Part shown: positions 24,320-35,690 of the stretch, piece after piece
How the letters are laid out: every line of letters begins with the position of its first letter
How positions within the stretch are numbered: position 1 is the stretch's first letter
Source: Solen grandis
Lineage: Eukaryota > Mollusca > Bivalvia > Adapedonta > Solenidae
NCBI GenBank assembly: GCA_021229015.1
Contig: CM037788.1
Span: 51,027,040-51,091,039 of the forward strand
Length of the DNA stretch: 64,000 nt
Direction: 5' to 3'
Program-made: the position numbers and the translations under genes
The notes under the pieces: generated by a model
The model's input: only the letters and a program-made list of their open reading frames with translations
Told to the model about the DNA's origin: nothing
Database searches by the model: none

Positions 24320-26480
24320 TTTAAGCTAGGCTGACGATTTTTGTACTTGCGTCAATGACTTGAAGACAATATGTCATGAACAAAATTTTCGGGAAAGGCC
24401 ATTGACTTACAAAACAACAACAAAAAAATATGTATCTTTTTTTATCAACAAATGTCTGCAACAAAATTCTTTTCATATTTAATATAGACTGATGATATTT
24501 GGTATATGTATCAATAACTTGAAACAGTGTGTCCGGAACAAAACATTCTGGTAATAACCTACCGTAACTCGACAAAGCACATCAAGCTCAATTGAGCTCT
24601 ACTGATCACCCTGTGCCGCATCTTCCGTCGTCAACAATTTGCTTTAAAAGATATACCCAATGAAAATATGTTGTAGAAATTGATGAAACTTAAAATGACC
24701 ATTGGATGCCCGTCACAAAAGTTGCTAAAATAAATTTGTTCCCTTGAAAAATGTGGTCTAAAATGAGCTCAGCTAATTTCTGTAAGCAATCTACATACAT
24801 GTAGATAATTCAAAATTATTCTCCTGAAGTCAGTGTTCAGATATTATTTTTTTTACTAATGATAAACTTAACTGCAATTACTTAAGCATTGTTAATCCCT
24901 TGAAAAATGAGGCTACCAAATAGTTGACTAATTTTCAAATAGATATAATCTGTATAGAAACTTGAACATTCTTTGTACCTGAAATATGAATCTGGTTGCT
25001 GCTGAAGGTAACCATGTAAAATCAAGTGACCTGAAACGTTATAATAAGACGTATAGTACTCTGCTGAGTGATCTTGGGCCACTATTGTCCTCTTTTCTTA
25101 TAGTTATTGCCCTTTGTTATAAAATTGTGTTCCCTTCCGAGGGGCATAGTTTTCTTTATATTTATGATAGGCTGATGATATATGGTACATGTATAAATGA
25201 CTGGAATGCAATATGTGGCGAGCAAGTACTCGTATTCCCGAGAAGAGCCGTTTCCTTTCAGAGATATTGCCCCTTGTCAAAATGTTTTATGAAGTATCAC
25301 TTCGTTCCTATTTAATATCATCGTCTAATACCCTCGGCTGACTTATTCCGTTTCACTACATGACATCATGCCGTGTGGAAATAGGCAAGCAAACCATCGT
25401 AATACAGTAGATATTGATAAATTATCGACTATTTAAAACGCGACTTTTAAATGCAACACTCTTCGGCGCGGAGGCTTGAAAGACATATAAACAATAAAAT
25501 AAATGATGCGACCAATGAAATGGCGCAATTTGACATATCCTAAAACGACTAAATTTAGCCGTAATATCCCATGGCCTATGGATGATCTATCGGTCGGCTG
25601 TGGGTATTCGACTATGATTTAATATAGGCTGTTGATATTGTTGGCACTTGCATCAATGACTTGCGAATAAATATTTCTAAGAACGGCTCTCCAGAGTTAT
25701 TGTTCCTCGATAAAATGTTGTCCGCAGCCTTAATTTCTCTGATCCTGTTTAAGATTAAGTTGTTTATATTTGCTAAATGTATCAATGGCTTGAAAAGGAT
25801 GTGTTAGAGAATAAGTTTTGGGGAACGGCCCTTTACTTTCAAAGTTATTGCCTTTTATTAAGAATTGTTGTCCACAGCCTAAATCTCGTAAAAATTACCT
25901 AGGCTGATGATATTTGATACATGTACCAATAACAAATACCTTAACCAACATACTCGCTATTCAAATTAGCGTGTGGAGGAAATCTCGTCTACTCTCGGCG
26001 CGACAAAAGTCAGTGAGCTTGTGCTTTCGAATGAGGGAAGTATCTACTGCACGGGGTTGTGTAAGCTGATCGACAACTAACTGGCTTTTTTTTATCCATT
26101 AAGGTATGTATGCGACCAGGTAAATCAGTCGGTACAGCATTTGCTCTGGAAGCGAAATGCACCAGGTTCGAGTCCCGGTCAGGCTTTTCTCATTTTTCTA
26201 CCCTGTGACATTTATATGAAGTATATTCCCGAATGCATCAATATATTCCCTTCAAACGTATTAAATTCTATTTATTATGTTTTGCTATCGTTTTATAGTG
26301 AACGCTCGTTCTGGAATATACGATATTTCGCCGAGTAGATAATCTCTTGGTTTACGTCTTTGCCAATAACATAAAGATGAAGTGTTGTAATTAAAATATT
26401 TGAGGTACGGCCATTTTCTTTCAGAGTTATTTCCCTTTATGAAAGAATTGTCCACAACATTATTTTCTTTTAATTTAAGA
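24320..26480. repeat. degenerate repeat array with recurring ATGTATCAATGACTTGAA block
   Basis: A block like AGGCTGATGATATTTGGTAC(ATGTATCAATGACTTGAA) recurs near 24327, 24486, 25168, 25625, 25762 and 25908. It is commonly followed by a GGAACGGCC...TTTCAGAGTTATTGCCC segment (also near 26403-26440). Typical of diverged molluscan dispersed repeats; no coding capacity. Confidence 0.55.
26105..26200 (+). repeat. tRNA-derived SINE head
   Basis: The D-arm-like TCAGTCGGTACAGCA, an anticodon-arm-like hairpin and AGGTTCGAGTCCCGG (B box) are present. The acceptor stem does not pair and loop position 33 is C, so it is a tRNA relic rather than a gene. Confidence 0.55.
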
Positions 26481-26927
26481 TTTAAGTTAAAATCATAACA
26501 CATCTTATTTTCTGAATGCCAGAACAAATACTTTCTTACAGTTTCTTCACATGTACCCACCAGGCCATGATAAGTACACTCTTTCATTTTGTTGAAGGGG
26601 AGACTGCACTAAAACAAAATATAATTTGTGATGTTTTCATTTCAAATATTCACCACCATACTTCATAGAAAAAGTTCTTGTAAATCTGATATCAAAATGG
26701 TATGTATTTAAAACATCTTAAAAAAAACTTCCTGTGCATTCCATCTTTTTATGCTGTTTATCATTTCCTGGCAAAATTTCACAAAAACAGGATTTGTTTT
26801 ACAATTTTAAACCTTCCACCACTGTAAAATATAAACTTATAAAACCTTTCAATCTCCCCCTAACAAATTTATGTCTGTATATTAATGTAACAGCCTAGTA
26901 ACTTTTATCCGTGAGACTTGTGCAAGC

Positions 26928-27235
26928 GGTCCAGTGGCTCAGTCGGTAGGTAACTTGCCCTGTAAGCCAGGGATCCCGAGGGTCTTGGTCTGGTTACACA
27001 TTTTTCTCACCTGGTTATTTTGGCATCCAACATGGTTTATTACAATATCTAGTTCTCCAGTGTTAAATGTCTTTATGTTTGTTGGGAACACATCTTTTTG
27101 TTCTCCCTAAATTCTGTGACAAATTCCAAATTGGCAGGAGAATATATACCCTTATCGATGAGAGACTTGTGTAAGCGGTCCCGGGTGTGAGTCTTGCCCT
27201 GGCTGTACATTTTCCTCATCTGGTTACATTATATC
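26928..27235 (+). repeat. two tRNA-derived repeat copies
   Basis: GGTCCAGTGGCTCAGTCGGT with an ACATTTTTCTCACCTGGTTA tail at 26928-27020, and a shortened copy at 27172-27235 (GCGGTCCCGGGTGTGAG, ACATTTTCCTCATCTGGTTA). The tail resembles those of the minus-strand array at 47.2-48.6 kb. Confidence 0.55.
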
Positions 27236-28876
27236 TTTTCGGAGTCCGCTAAATATGTATGCCAGGACTTTGTTTCCATTATTAAATCATCCCTTTTCAG
27301 GTTCACGTGGAACTCCTTTTCTATTTATGCACACAAAATAATTTGCAAAAAATGTTAACATTCCATCAAAAGTTATGCAAGAAAAACAACTTGTTCTATT
27401 TAAACCTCATAAACATTTTTGTCACGCAGTTTTTTTTCGCCGTGTTTACCTTTTTGTGCTGCCTCTGGTAGCTATTTCGTACTTGTAAATATTATCTTTA
27501 GACACATCTTAAGCATGGAATATACATTAGCTTTGTGCAACTGAAGTCCAAATACGACATTCGCCTATCTTAAGCACGTACATAGATAAAACATGCGTAT
27601 GCATTCATTATATCCTATACAATAAACATATATACTGCTTTTTCATACTCTTACCGACAGTTAAATATCATTCAGGCACTTCAACTTGCAGGTTCGTACA
27701 TCTTTTTAATAATTCATATGTATATATATGTGTGTGTGTAAGGTATTAGTTGTATTACAAATGTAAACGTGATAATGCATTTAATCATACACATTCTCGT
27801 TTATGCAATAACCAAAGCCTTGTTGCACCAGGGTTTTATTTACTCTTTTTTTCGAATTAGCCTTTACAAGGGCCTAATGTGTTAATTATCATTCAGTTTT
27901 TGGCGTTGATTAAAGATGTGTAATTCATATGCCAATTTACACTACATGTATCTAAAACATGTTATCAGAGACTGTACAGATGATAGCAAAATAACCTAAG
28001 GTACGTTTCGCTAAGCAACGTTTGTACCACTCTAATGTTCACCTATACTACATATATATGCAACACAAAAACATAAAGGAATGCATATTCTCAAACTGTA
28101 TTGTTTAACTAATTTAAATAAAAAAAAGAACGTTTACCGTTTTTCCCCCAAAATAATATGTTTCAATCATATATTAAATCATTAACCTAGTTGTCATGGT
28201 ATAAAAATGCTCTCAGTATTTGCATGACGTCATTAGTTTACGCTCATGTGTGAGTGTAATATATCTGGGACAACCTCTCTGTTTAACAAAACATATCTCT
28301 CAGCCACATATAGGCAAAGTTTTACCGCCTACATATAAACTACTTTGAGTCTAAAATAACTCGCTAACAAATCTCAATCTGGGCTGAATTCCACTTATCA
28401 AGGTCCATTTCTCCGTCTTTCTTCCAATGGTTCAGACTATCACTTTTTCATTCGCAGCAATGTCATAATGCGTACAATAATGTTCCAAAAAAATGAGGCA
28501 ACTTAGTCGTTCCGAACAGACGACGAAAACCACCCGTGTGTGTCTCGAATACCCATGGCTGTCAATTGTTGATATCTAGCCAGTAAGAGACATTCTTTTT
28601 TATTTATTTTTTTCTTCGATTTTTTTAAAAAAAAATATATATCCAACAGTTACAATTTAAGTATGCGTTAGTGTTCATCTATTCAAAGAAATAAGAAACA
28701 ATGACGGGAAAAATAGCTACTGGAGGATATTCTTGTCTCCGTAGAACAGCTGCGGCTGTTACACTAAATTATTTAGTGGCATGTTTTTGGCGATTGTGAG
28801 CTAAATTAATATAGTATCAAGTTTGGTCCTTCTATAAAAGAAACACAACACAAAAACATAAAGGAATGCAGCGTTT

Positions 28877-29500
28877 TCATTTGATGACAAATATTTGATT
28901 TATATTAGAGTAGCTCCATCTTGACGATTCATACACTGTCAGAAAAAGTGCCTTTACGAAGGCAACCTGTACCTTCGTAAGTTTTTCCCTGTGGTCATGA
29001 CTTTTTGGTATGTAAGTTTTCAGTGATTCTTTCAATTCACTATCAGGTAAATCCTCAAGTTCTTTTGGCGGGCTTGCAATGAATACAACAAAACGATTTC
29101 TCGACGTACTCTGAATTGGGTGCAGATGAAGCCACCGGAGCACCTGCGTAACTATGGGAAATTTTTTCCATCTCCTCCCGAATCTCGACAACATCACTAG
29201 ACTGCCTTTTCTGCATTTCAGAGTAACTATTAGAAAGTTTATCCATCTCTTCCCTTATATCGCTAACATCAATGCTCTGTCTATTCTCAAAATCTGAATA
29301 CCTCTGGGAAAGTTTATCCATTTCTTCCCGAATCTCCTATCATAACTGGACTGTTTCTTCTCGATCTCTGACACAATATCGCCAAAGACACGAAGTTTAC
29401 CTAATGTAAATTCTTTTAATGCCAGATAGGAGTCTTCCATTTCCTCCCATTTCAACATCACATCTTCATACGTCTCTTTAGCCGGATCCATTTCATACAC
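28877..29500 (-). pseudogene. coiled-coil protein gene, frameshifted
   Basis: The minus-strand reading starts MYEMDPAKETYEDVMLKWEE at 29500. It then runs through three copies of an about 25-residue heptad-type unit (IREEMDKLSxxYS with RQSxDV), and ends with a segment containing SPPKELEDLPDSELKESL and a stop at 28877. The first and last parts are in one frame and the middle (about 29335 to 29095) in another, so two compensating frameshifts or mis-read introns separate them. I see no splice sites that fix this. The product is unknown; a cytosolic oligomerising protein is a guess. The gene lies alone between repeats. Confidence 0.5.
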
Positions 29501-29814
29501 TAAAATTAATTATAAAAACACTTTATAAGTACTATGGTTACAAAACCTAGGTAACCGAAAAGCATAAATACGGCAACTTGTTCACAATATAACTATGTGT
29601 TACCGGCAAACAAAGGCACAATTAAACTGAAATATCCAAATTTACCAAAATTATCAAATAAAAACTACATTTGATAACATGTTATAGTCGAAAATGACCC
29701 AAAGTTGGAATCAATGTTATGTTATCATCATTCATAAAAAAAATATCATTTTACCAAAGGTAAACCGAAACACACAGTGGTAACCAGCAAACTAAGAACT
29801 ATAATCCGCTAAAA

Positions 29815-32695
29815 CGCCGGGGTTAGTTAATGTAACCCATGGTAAGACAATGTAACCCAGGGTAACCAAGTGTAACCCGAGATTACCTCTTATCATATAT
29901 GCAACTAGTCAGTCCAAATTATACGTCTGCACCACAGGAGAACCTTTTCTGAAATGAATGATTTAGATTTTGGAAAGTATAAAGTCTCCCATTGCACTTA
30001 TACTTATTTGGTCATAAAAATTCCTGCAATAGGGTCATGATGCGGATAACTTTGAACATGTGCGACTTATCAATACCTTTCAAACGGAAAAAAAAATGGA
30101 TGCCACCAGTCAAACTCTTACCCCTTACCCTACCAGTCTTACCCCGGGATTGCCCTTATCGGCCCATTCGCAACTAACTTCGGCCCCGTTTTCGGCCCAT
30201 TAATTACCAACTTCGGCCTTTTCGGCCCTAAGCCGATTTCGGCCCATTCGAACTTACTTCCGCCCTCGGCCCTAATCGACCTATTGACCACCAATTTCGG
30301 CCCTTTCGACTTTTTTCGGCCCTCGGCAAATATCGTCCCATTCTAACAACTGATTTGGCCCTTGGCCCCTTTTCGGCCTTTTCACCACAAACTTCGGCCC
30401 TTTCGATTCATTTCGTATTAATTACTTATAACTCAGTAATTTGAGGTCCGATTGAGATGCGGTTTTTTGCATTCTGTTCCTTGTCAATAGCCAAATCAAA
30501 TATGATGCTAAAAGATTTCGGTTATCTGAAAGTTTTTTAAGCTACGGACGGTTGAAAGTTCGAACCTCGCAAAAAAACTGAGAAATTGAGGGTGTGTCTG
30601 CGAAAAACCTGCTCAATTTTGTTGGAGGTGAGATAGAAGCATTCTGTTTGTTGCATATGATTCGCAATTCAATTGCGCGCAAAAAATTTAGTGCTTCGAA
30701 CGGCTTGGCCTCTGTAAGCGGTCAAACTTGACCAAAAAATCGGACATTTCAAATTTTCGAAATACTGAATTTTAAGGGTTTTTAAGGCTCCTGACTTTAT
30801 TTTTTGATCGATTTTCATAAGAATTTAACAGATTACGTCCTTTTTAAATACAAAAAGACTGACACATTTAAAATTTTAAAATTTGCAAAGGTCAAGGTCA
30901 AATCTCGATTATCGTTTTTTTTCGTTAACCCTCAATAACTCAAAAACGAAATAAATATTTTATCGAGAAACTAATCGTATCATATTTAGTGCTTTAGATG
31001 ACCTTTCTGAATATATAAAGTTTTTGCCGAACAGGTTTTAATAGTTCAGAAATGGCGCGAAAACAAAATATCGCATACCCCTAAAGTGTTTAATCGATAA
31101 TTATTAATTTTTCTCAATAATAGTAAGGACAAACATTGTTGCCAATAGTCTGGCGGTTACAATGGTATGCAGTTTTTTAATCTGATCAGGTAAACAAAGT
31201 TATAGGAAAAACCGAAAAAAAACTGTTTAAGCTTTTTGGAAATAAAGCGTATAAAAGTTTCTATGTTTAATTACCTTTCTGACTATATTTAGTTTTTGAA
31301 ATTATGACGTCGTATAAGAAAGCTATATACAAAATAAAGAATTACGTGAACACCGCACTTGGAAGAATTTAGTACCTGCGCAGAGCATAACTATAAACAT
31401 ACTTTGAGTTATCTCATAAAAACTTGTTCTGATTGTTGCAAATGTTTTATTTTTCAAGTTAAATATACATGACAAATATGGGATGCAATGTCATTTAAAA
31501 CAATGGTTATTTGCATAGATATAGATAAACTATGCAATGTAATAAGTAAATCATGGTAATGTTGGAGCACATACATAAAGTGGTTATATTTCGAAAAAAA
31601 TATTGATTTTAGAAAATTGATGTATGAACACGATTTGTAGACTGGAGTCTTCCAGTTGTAATGGTATGGAGTTTATTGAAATCTGACCAGGCATTACAGT
31701 AATAGGGAAAAAACGAAAGAAAATGCTTGTTTTTTTTTTTACTTTTTTGCTTTTTCTGTGTGTTTAAGCCTTGATATCATGAAAGTTTTTCAAAATTAGT
31801 GGAAACATTAAGTGTATAAAATATTCTCTGTTTAATTACCTTTCCGACAATATTTAGTTGATGAAATTATGACGTCATATAAGAAAGCTATGTACAAAAG
31901 AAGGAATTGCATAAACCTCGCATTTGATATACCTACGCACCCGTGCAGAGCAAAACTATGAAAGTAAATCTTATAATGAAATGTTCTGATTATTGCAAAT
32001 GATATTCAGATTAAATAACTGTCACAAATTTAGGTTGCAATTTTATTTAAAACGCAGGTTATATGCATATACATTTATATGGATAAATTACACTAAATAT
32101 TCAGAAAATCAAGAAAATGTGTAAGCCGTTAGTGTATTCAGTTGATTATATTTTGATTAATATTGATTTTAGTTAATGATGGAAAATGTTTAGCTGTTAT
32201 TTTGTTGATTATAATGCTATGCAGAATATTGAAATCAGTTCAGGCATTACAAAGTTGTAGGGAGAATACTAAAGAAAATGCTCCGTTTTATTTATTATTC
32301 ATTTATTTTTATTTTTTTTGTGGCTTTTTTTGACACTTGTAGCATTTTGTTCTTATTTGATATTATGTTGGAAAAGAAATGCTATAAAGTATTGAGATTC
32401 TCAAGTTCATAGCGAAAACCAGGATGCAGTTCACGGCTCTGGTTTTAAATAGCATAGCTACTCTGGTTAACCAAAATTTCAAAAATATAAATAATATAAT
32501 ATAATAAGGGCCGAAAAGTGACGAAGTTGAAGTCGAAGTTGTTTGTTAATGGGCCGAAAATGTGCCGGGGACCAAAAAGGGCCGAAAAAATCCTGTGTAA
32601 CCCGAGATGTTACCCAAGGTCACCAGAGGTAACCCATGGTAAACGAGGGTAACCCAAGTTAACCTAGGGTAACCCCAGGGTTACCTTATTTTTGA
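29815..32695. mobile_element. 2.9-kb element framed by inverted GGTAACCC and TTCGGCCC arrays
   Basis: Left: GTAACCC(A/G) repeats at 29817-29890, then TTCGGCCC repeats at about 30170-30420. Right, in mirror order: GGGCCGAA repeats at 32508-32592, then GGTAACC repeats at 32595-32690. The 2.1-kb centre has no long ORF. It holds a roughly 500-bp direct duplication whose copies share TTTAATTACCTTTCYGAC and AAATTATGACGTC (near 31270-31330 and 31840-31890). It looks like a non-autonomous foldback-type element with simple-repeat ends. Confidence 0.5.
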
Positions 32696-33010
32696 TAGTA
32701 TTGCATTTCCATCGTTATCAACAGAAACAATAACATATTCTTATCAATTAAAAAACACTAAACTCATTATTTATATGTTTGAAATATTAATCTTGTTCTT
32801 ATTATTAACAAAAGCGATATTTCTAAAAAAAAATAAATCAGCATCAAAAACATCATTGTATGTATGAAATATAAAGAAATCATAACAACATCTATTTTTT
32901 ACAAACTTTTATTTCAGTAAAAACCATATGCATTATCTCTAATCCTAACCTTTATCCATTCATATTGAAAAATATTACTTGTTCATACGACTTTTATTCT
33001 TAAACTTGAA

Positions 33011-33110
33011 NNNNNNNNNNNNNNNNNNNNNNNNNNNNNNNNNNNNNNNNNNNNNNNNNNNNNNNNNNNNNNNNNNNNNNNNNNNNNNNNNNNNNNNNNN
33101 NNNNNNNNNN
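33011..33110. other. assembly gap (100 N)
   Basis: Run of 100 N, a conventional scaffold gap of unknown true size. The sequence right of it starts inside a duplicate of 37349 onward. Confidence 1.
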
Positions 33111-33585
33111 ATGTGCGAGGTTCATAGTTTCAATATTGAATGTGTATGTTCGTTATTCATTTGTCATATTTAACTGCATGAGTGCATAGGATATTGTAAA
33201 TTGTTCATAAATCTCCACAATGTCTTCTCCTTTTTTATTCAAGCATGTTTTCATTGTAAATATGATCAGTTTTGAAAAATAAAGACTTCATACAATGTTA
33301 TTATATGCGTTTCAGTGTCTTTAATCTATACAATTTTCTTAATCCTCAGTTCAGACATGAAACAAAATACTTTACGAGCCATGATTTTAGGTTAAGATTC
33401 GGTCCAACATTTCTGCCTACAATTTCTTGACAGAAAGCTGTATGTTGAATATAGCGTGTAATATTGATATTCCAAGAGAAATCGAAAGACTGAAAGAAAC
33501 AAAGCTATATGAACATGACGAAAATCTTTTTAAAAAATCACCGACTTTTTAACTGACTAGTACACATGAAAATTTCCTAACATAG
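33111..33585 (+). repeat. second copy of the membrane-protein 3' UTR
   Basis: Nearly identical (a few percent divergence and small indels) to 37349-37828, including AATAAA at 33278 (37522 in the other copy). It begins directly at the N gap, so the coding exon belonging to this copy is not in the assembly. Confidence 0.85.
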
Positions 33586-33977
33586 TCGGAAACAATCCGA
33601 TCTCATTCGGAAACAATCCGAACTCATTCGAAAACAATCCAAACTCATTCGGAAACAATCCGAACTCATTCGGAAACAATCCGAACTCATTCGAAAACAA
33701 TCCGATCTCATTCGGAAAACAATCCGAACTCATTCGGAAACAATCGGAATCATTCGGAAACAATCCGAACTCATTCGGAAACAATCGGAATCATTCGGAA
33801 ACAATCCTATCTCATTCGGAAACAATCCGAACTCATTCGGAAACAATCTGAACTCATTCGAAAACAATCCGAACTCATTCGGAAAACAATCCGAACTCAT
33901 TCGGAAACAATCCGATCTTTGGAAACAATCCGAACTTATTCGGAAACAATCCGATCTCAGTCGGAAACAATCCGATA
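33586..33977 (+). repeat. 21-bp minisatellite, about 18 units
   Basis: Unit ATTCGGAAACAATCCGAACT(C) with variants (ATCTC, GGAATC). The same array with about 5 units is at 37829-37942. Confidence 0.92.
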
Positions 33978-34077
33978 GTAGTAGCAAAGTAAGAGCTATA
34001 ACGGGGGTTCCAGGGGTTCCAGTCCCAGATGTGGGTAAGTAGGTCAACCTACGTCATCATGGTCAATGATCTAGGTC

Positions 34078-34300
34078 ACCGACTGCGCATGCTCATGATT
34101 CAATGTTAAGGTTGAATTGTTGTCATTCCTTTTAGGTCATGTCTGCGCATGCTCATAGCTCAAGGTCGATCGAGTTTGGGTCAAGGTTGAATTTTTTGTT
34201 TCATTGAGTATAAAAAACGGTGATTTTGTTCAATCCCCCACACATCATCCCAATCACACGTCAAGCTCTTGGTTGTGAATTTTTGGATTGAATTAAATTG
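34078..34300 (+). promoter_or_regulatory. TATA promoter, duplicated upstream element and spliced leader
   Basis: TATAAAAAA at 34209-34217, with a probable start about 30 bases on. A leader exon of roughly 60 bases ends at a strong donor (TTG then GTAAGTATT at 34301). Upstream, a roughly 60-bp unit with CTGCGCATGCTCAT and AAGGTTGAATT occurs twice (34084 and 34143); the core is close to an NRF1 site. Two acceptors follow: TTTTCCAG at 34476, just ahead of the ATG at 34478, and CTTTCTAG at 34716, just ahead of the ATG at 34717. The same leader could therefore serve either downstream ORF. Confidence 0.5.
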
Positions 34301-34477
34301 GTAAGTATTAACTTCATAAACATTATTACTGTATTAATATAGTTATGTTTAAAGTTCTAAGCAAATTATTTTAAAGCTATGTAACTCTGTATTAACCTTT
34401 ATTTGATGTATTAGAGTTGTTTCCCTTTACTTACACTGTTCAAGGCTTTCCAGATAATGATCGTTGTCTTTTCCAGC

Positions 34478-34678
34478 ATGGCGCAAGCTCAACTTGAGTT
34501 TACAAAAGAAACCTTAAACTATTTACAAAAGAACGGTTTGAAAACTATACAGTGGTCACCAGTATTACATCAGATTCAAGCCAGAGTCGATGAAAAACTT
34601 TCATTGTTGGTGAAAAAGACTGAACATTCGCTCATCACAGATAAAACTGAGTTTAAAACAATTCGAAACGATCTGTGA
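34478..34678 (+). CDS. small ORF upstream of the BIR protein, unknown function
   Basis: 66 aa, starting MAQAQLEFTKETLNYLQKNG, with ATG one base after a good acceptor (CTTTTCCAG). Helical and charged; no domain recognised. It ends 38 bases before the BIR ORF in a different frame. The tight spacing and shared leader suggest a compact, virus-like transcription unit. It may also simply be the first part of a gene whose remaining exons I did not find. Confidence 0.4.
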   Translation: MAQAQLEFTKETLNYLQKNGLKTIQWSPVLHQIQARVDEKLSLLVKKTEHSLITDKTEFKTIRNDL

Positions 34679-34716
34679 CTTAAAGCAAAGTGTTCATTTA
34701 CTAAAATCCTTTCTAG

Positions 34717-35103
34717 ATGGCCAGTGAACCTATGGACTGTGTTGATTGCATATCACAAAAAATCCACAAATATTACGACGTTCGAGTTTCCACGGTCACC
34801 TGGTCACCACACATAGAACCGAACAAGTATCAGTTAGCCAAAGCAGGGTTCTACTATTCCGGGTACAGTGACAAAGTTATTTGTTTTTCTTGTCACGTAG
34901 GACTCTGTACGTGGGAGAAAACAGACAATCCCTGGGAAGAGCACCATAAGCATTCACCATCCTGTGATTTCCTCAAAATCGTTGGATACACTATAGGTGA
35001 AGACGTCATTGATAAATCCTCAGGATTCCAATATAACACATACACATTTGGTGAACAATCGCCTTGGTCTAATAATAGTTTGTTTAAATCCTTTTCAAAA
35101 TGA
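34717..35103 (+). CDS. single-BIR inhibitor-of-apoptosis-like protein
   Basis: 128 aa with one complete BIR domain at about residues 22-88: VTW, then LAKAGFYYSG, CFSC, W and EEHHKHSPSC. The zinc ligands C56, C59, H76 and C83 have exactly the CX2CX16HX6C spacing of BIR domains. BIR proteins bind caspases or signalling partners and block apoptosis. There is no RING or second BIR, so it is shorter than animal XIAP/cIAP proteins and more like minimal viral or element-borne forms. ATG directly follows an acceptor-like CTTTCTAG. The end overlaps the next ORF by 4 bases (ATGA), unusual in a eukaryotic nuclear gene. The neighbouring integrase fragment suggests it was cargo of an integrated DNA element; a host origin cannot be excluded. 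Confidence 0.75.
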   Translation: MASEPMDCVDCISQKIHKYYDVRVSTVTWSPHIEPNKYQLAKAGFYYSGYSDKVICFSCHVGLCTWEKTDNPWEEHHKHSPSCDFLKIVGYTIGEDVIDKSSGFQYNTYTFGEQSPWSNNSLFKSFSK

Positions 35104-35291
35104 ATGACAGTACAGTTCACGTCATGTTGATGAACTCCTACTTTGACTTTCTATGTGCAAAAGCAATGTTCGAATGTCTTGGGGATGTTGTTAAACAACA
35201 ATGTTATAGGTATGAGGTTGATCACCCATCACAGGTTCAGCATCCATGTATCATGTACGATACACAGGAGCACGTGGCAAACAAAAATTAA
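35100..35291 (+). CDS. ORF with Cys/His motif, overlapping the BIR ORF
   Basis: 63 aa. Its ATG overlaps the BIR stop (ATGA). The visible motif is C35, then EVDHPSQVQHPC with H42, H48 and C50, which could bind metal. I associate DHPSQxQHxC-type motifs with uncharacterised proteins of animal transposon-like or Polinton-like elements, but only from memory. The frame may continue in another exon. AATAAA at 35345 could end this transcript. Confidence 0.35.
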   Translation: MNDSTVHVMLMNSYFDFLCAKAMFECLGDVVKQQCYRYEVDHPSQVQHPCIMYDTQEHVANKN

Positions 35292-35482
35292 GAAGATGGT
35301 GTTGACAATCGCACATCTAGAAAATAGATTGAACTATAATACCAAATAAAGTAGTTTGTAACATGACTTTGTCATTGTAAATAATTATAATGTTTAAATA
35401 TGATATACATTGTGTAGAAAAGTGCTTGTGTAATCACTATGTTTGTTAATTAATGCTATTAATGCCCACAAAAACTTTACAG

Positions 35483-35690
35483 AATTTTGGAGAAAAAATA
35501 TCCCGGAGTATTTACACTACATTTTATCAAGAAATGGTTAAAAAATCAAGACAACTATTCCCTATCAAGAGAACCAAGACACAATTTTAAAACGGCAAGA
35601 GTTCTGGTATCATCTATTGATGAACAGTTTGATGCTGATTTAACTTCAGTGGAAAACCTGCAAAAATATAATGATATCTATCTATCACAG
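35483..35690 (+). pseudogene. Polinton/adintovirus-type integrase, N-terminal fragment
   Basis: About 69 codons preceded by an acceptor-like TTTACAG. The reading includes IKKWLKNQDNYSL, then RVLVSSIDEQFDADL and LQKYND. This follows the order found at the start of the retroviral-type integrase core of Polinton/Maverick elements and adintoviruses (WLxxQDxYTLHKP, then RVxVxxIDxQWQxDL, then KYND). The first catalytic Asp would be in DADL. The remaining core with the other acidic residues is absent: similarity ends at 35690, exactly where a host membrane-protein exon begins. It is therefore a broken relic, lying in the intron of the host gene. Confidence 0.55.

Noticed and set aside
24986..25315. 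109-aa plus-strand ORF
   Set aside because: Overlaps the degenerate repeat array at 24.3-26.5 kb and has no recognisable domain or splice signals.
26105..26200. Possible functional tRNA gene
   Set aside because: The acceptor stem does not pair, position 33 is C and the sequence continues into a SINE-like tail. A relic is more likely.
33586..33977. Regular short repeats resembling a CRISPR array
   Set aside because: Units are contiguous 21-bp tandem copies without unique spacers, in eukaryotic DNA with introns and SINEs.
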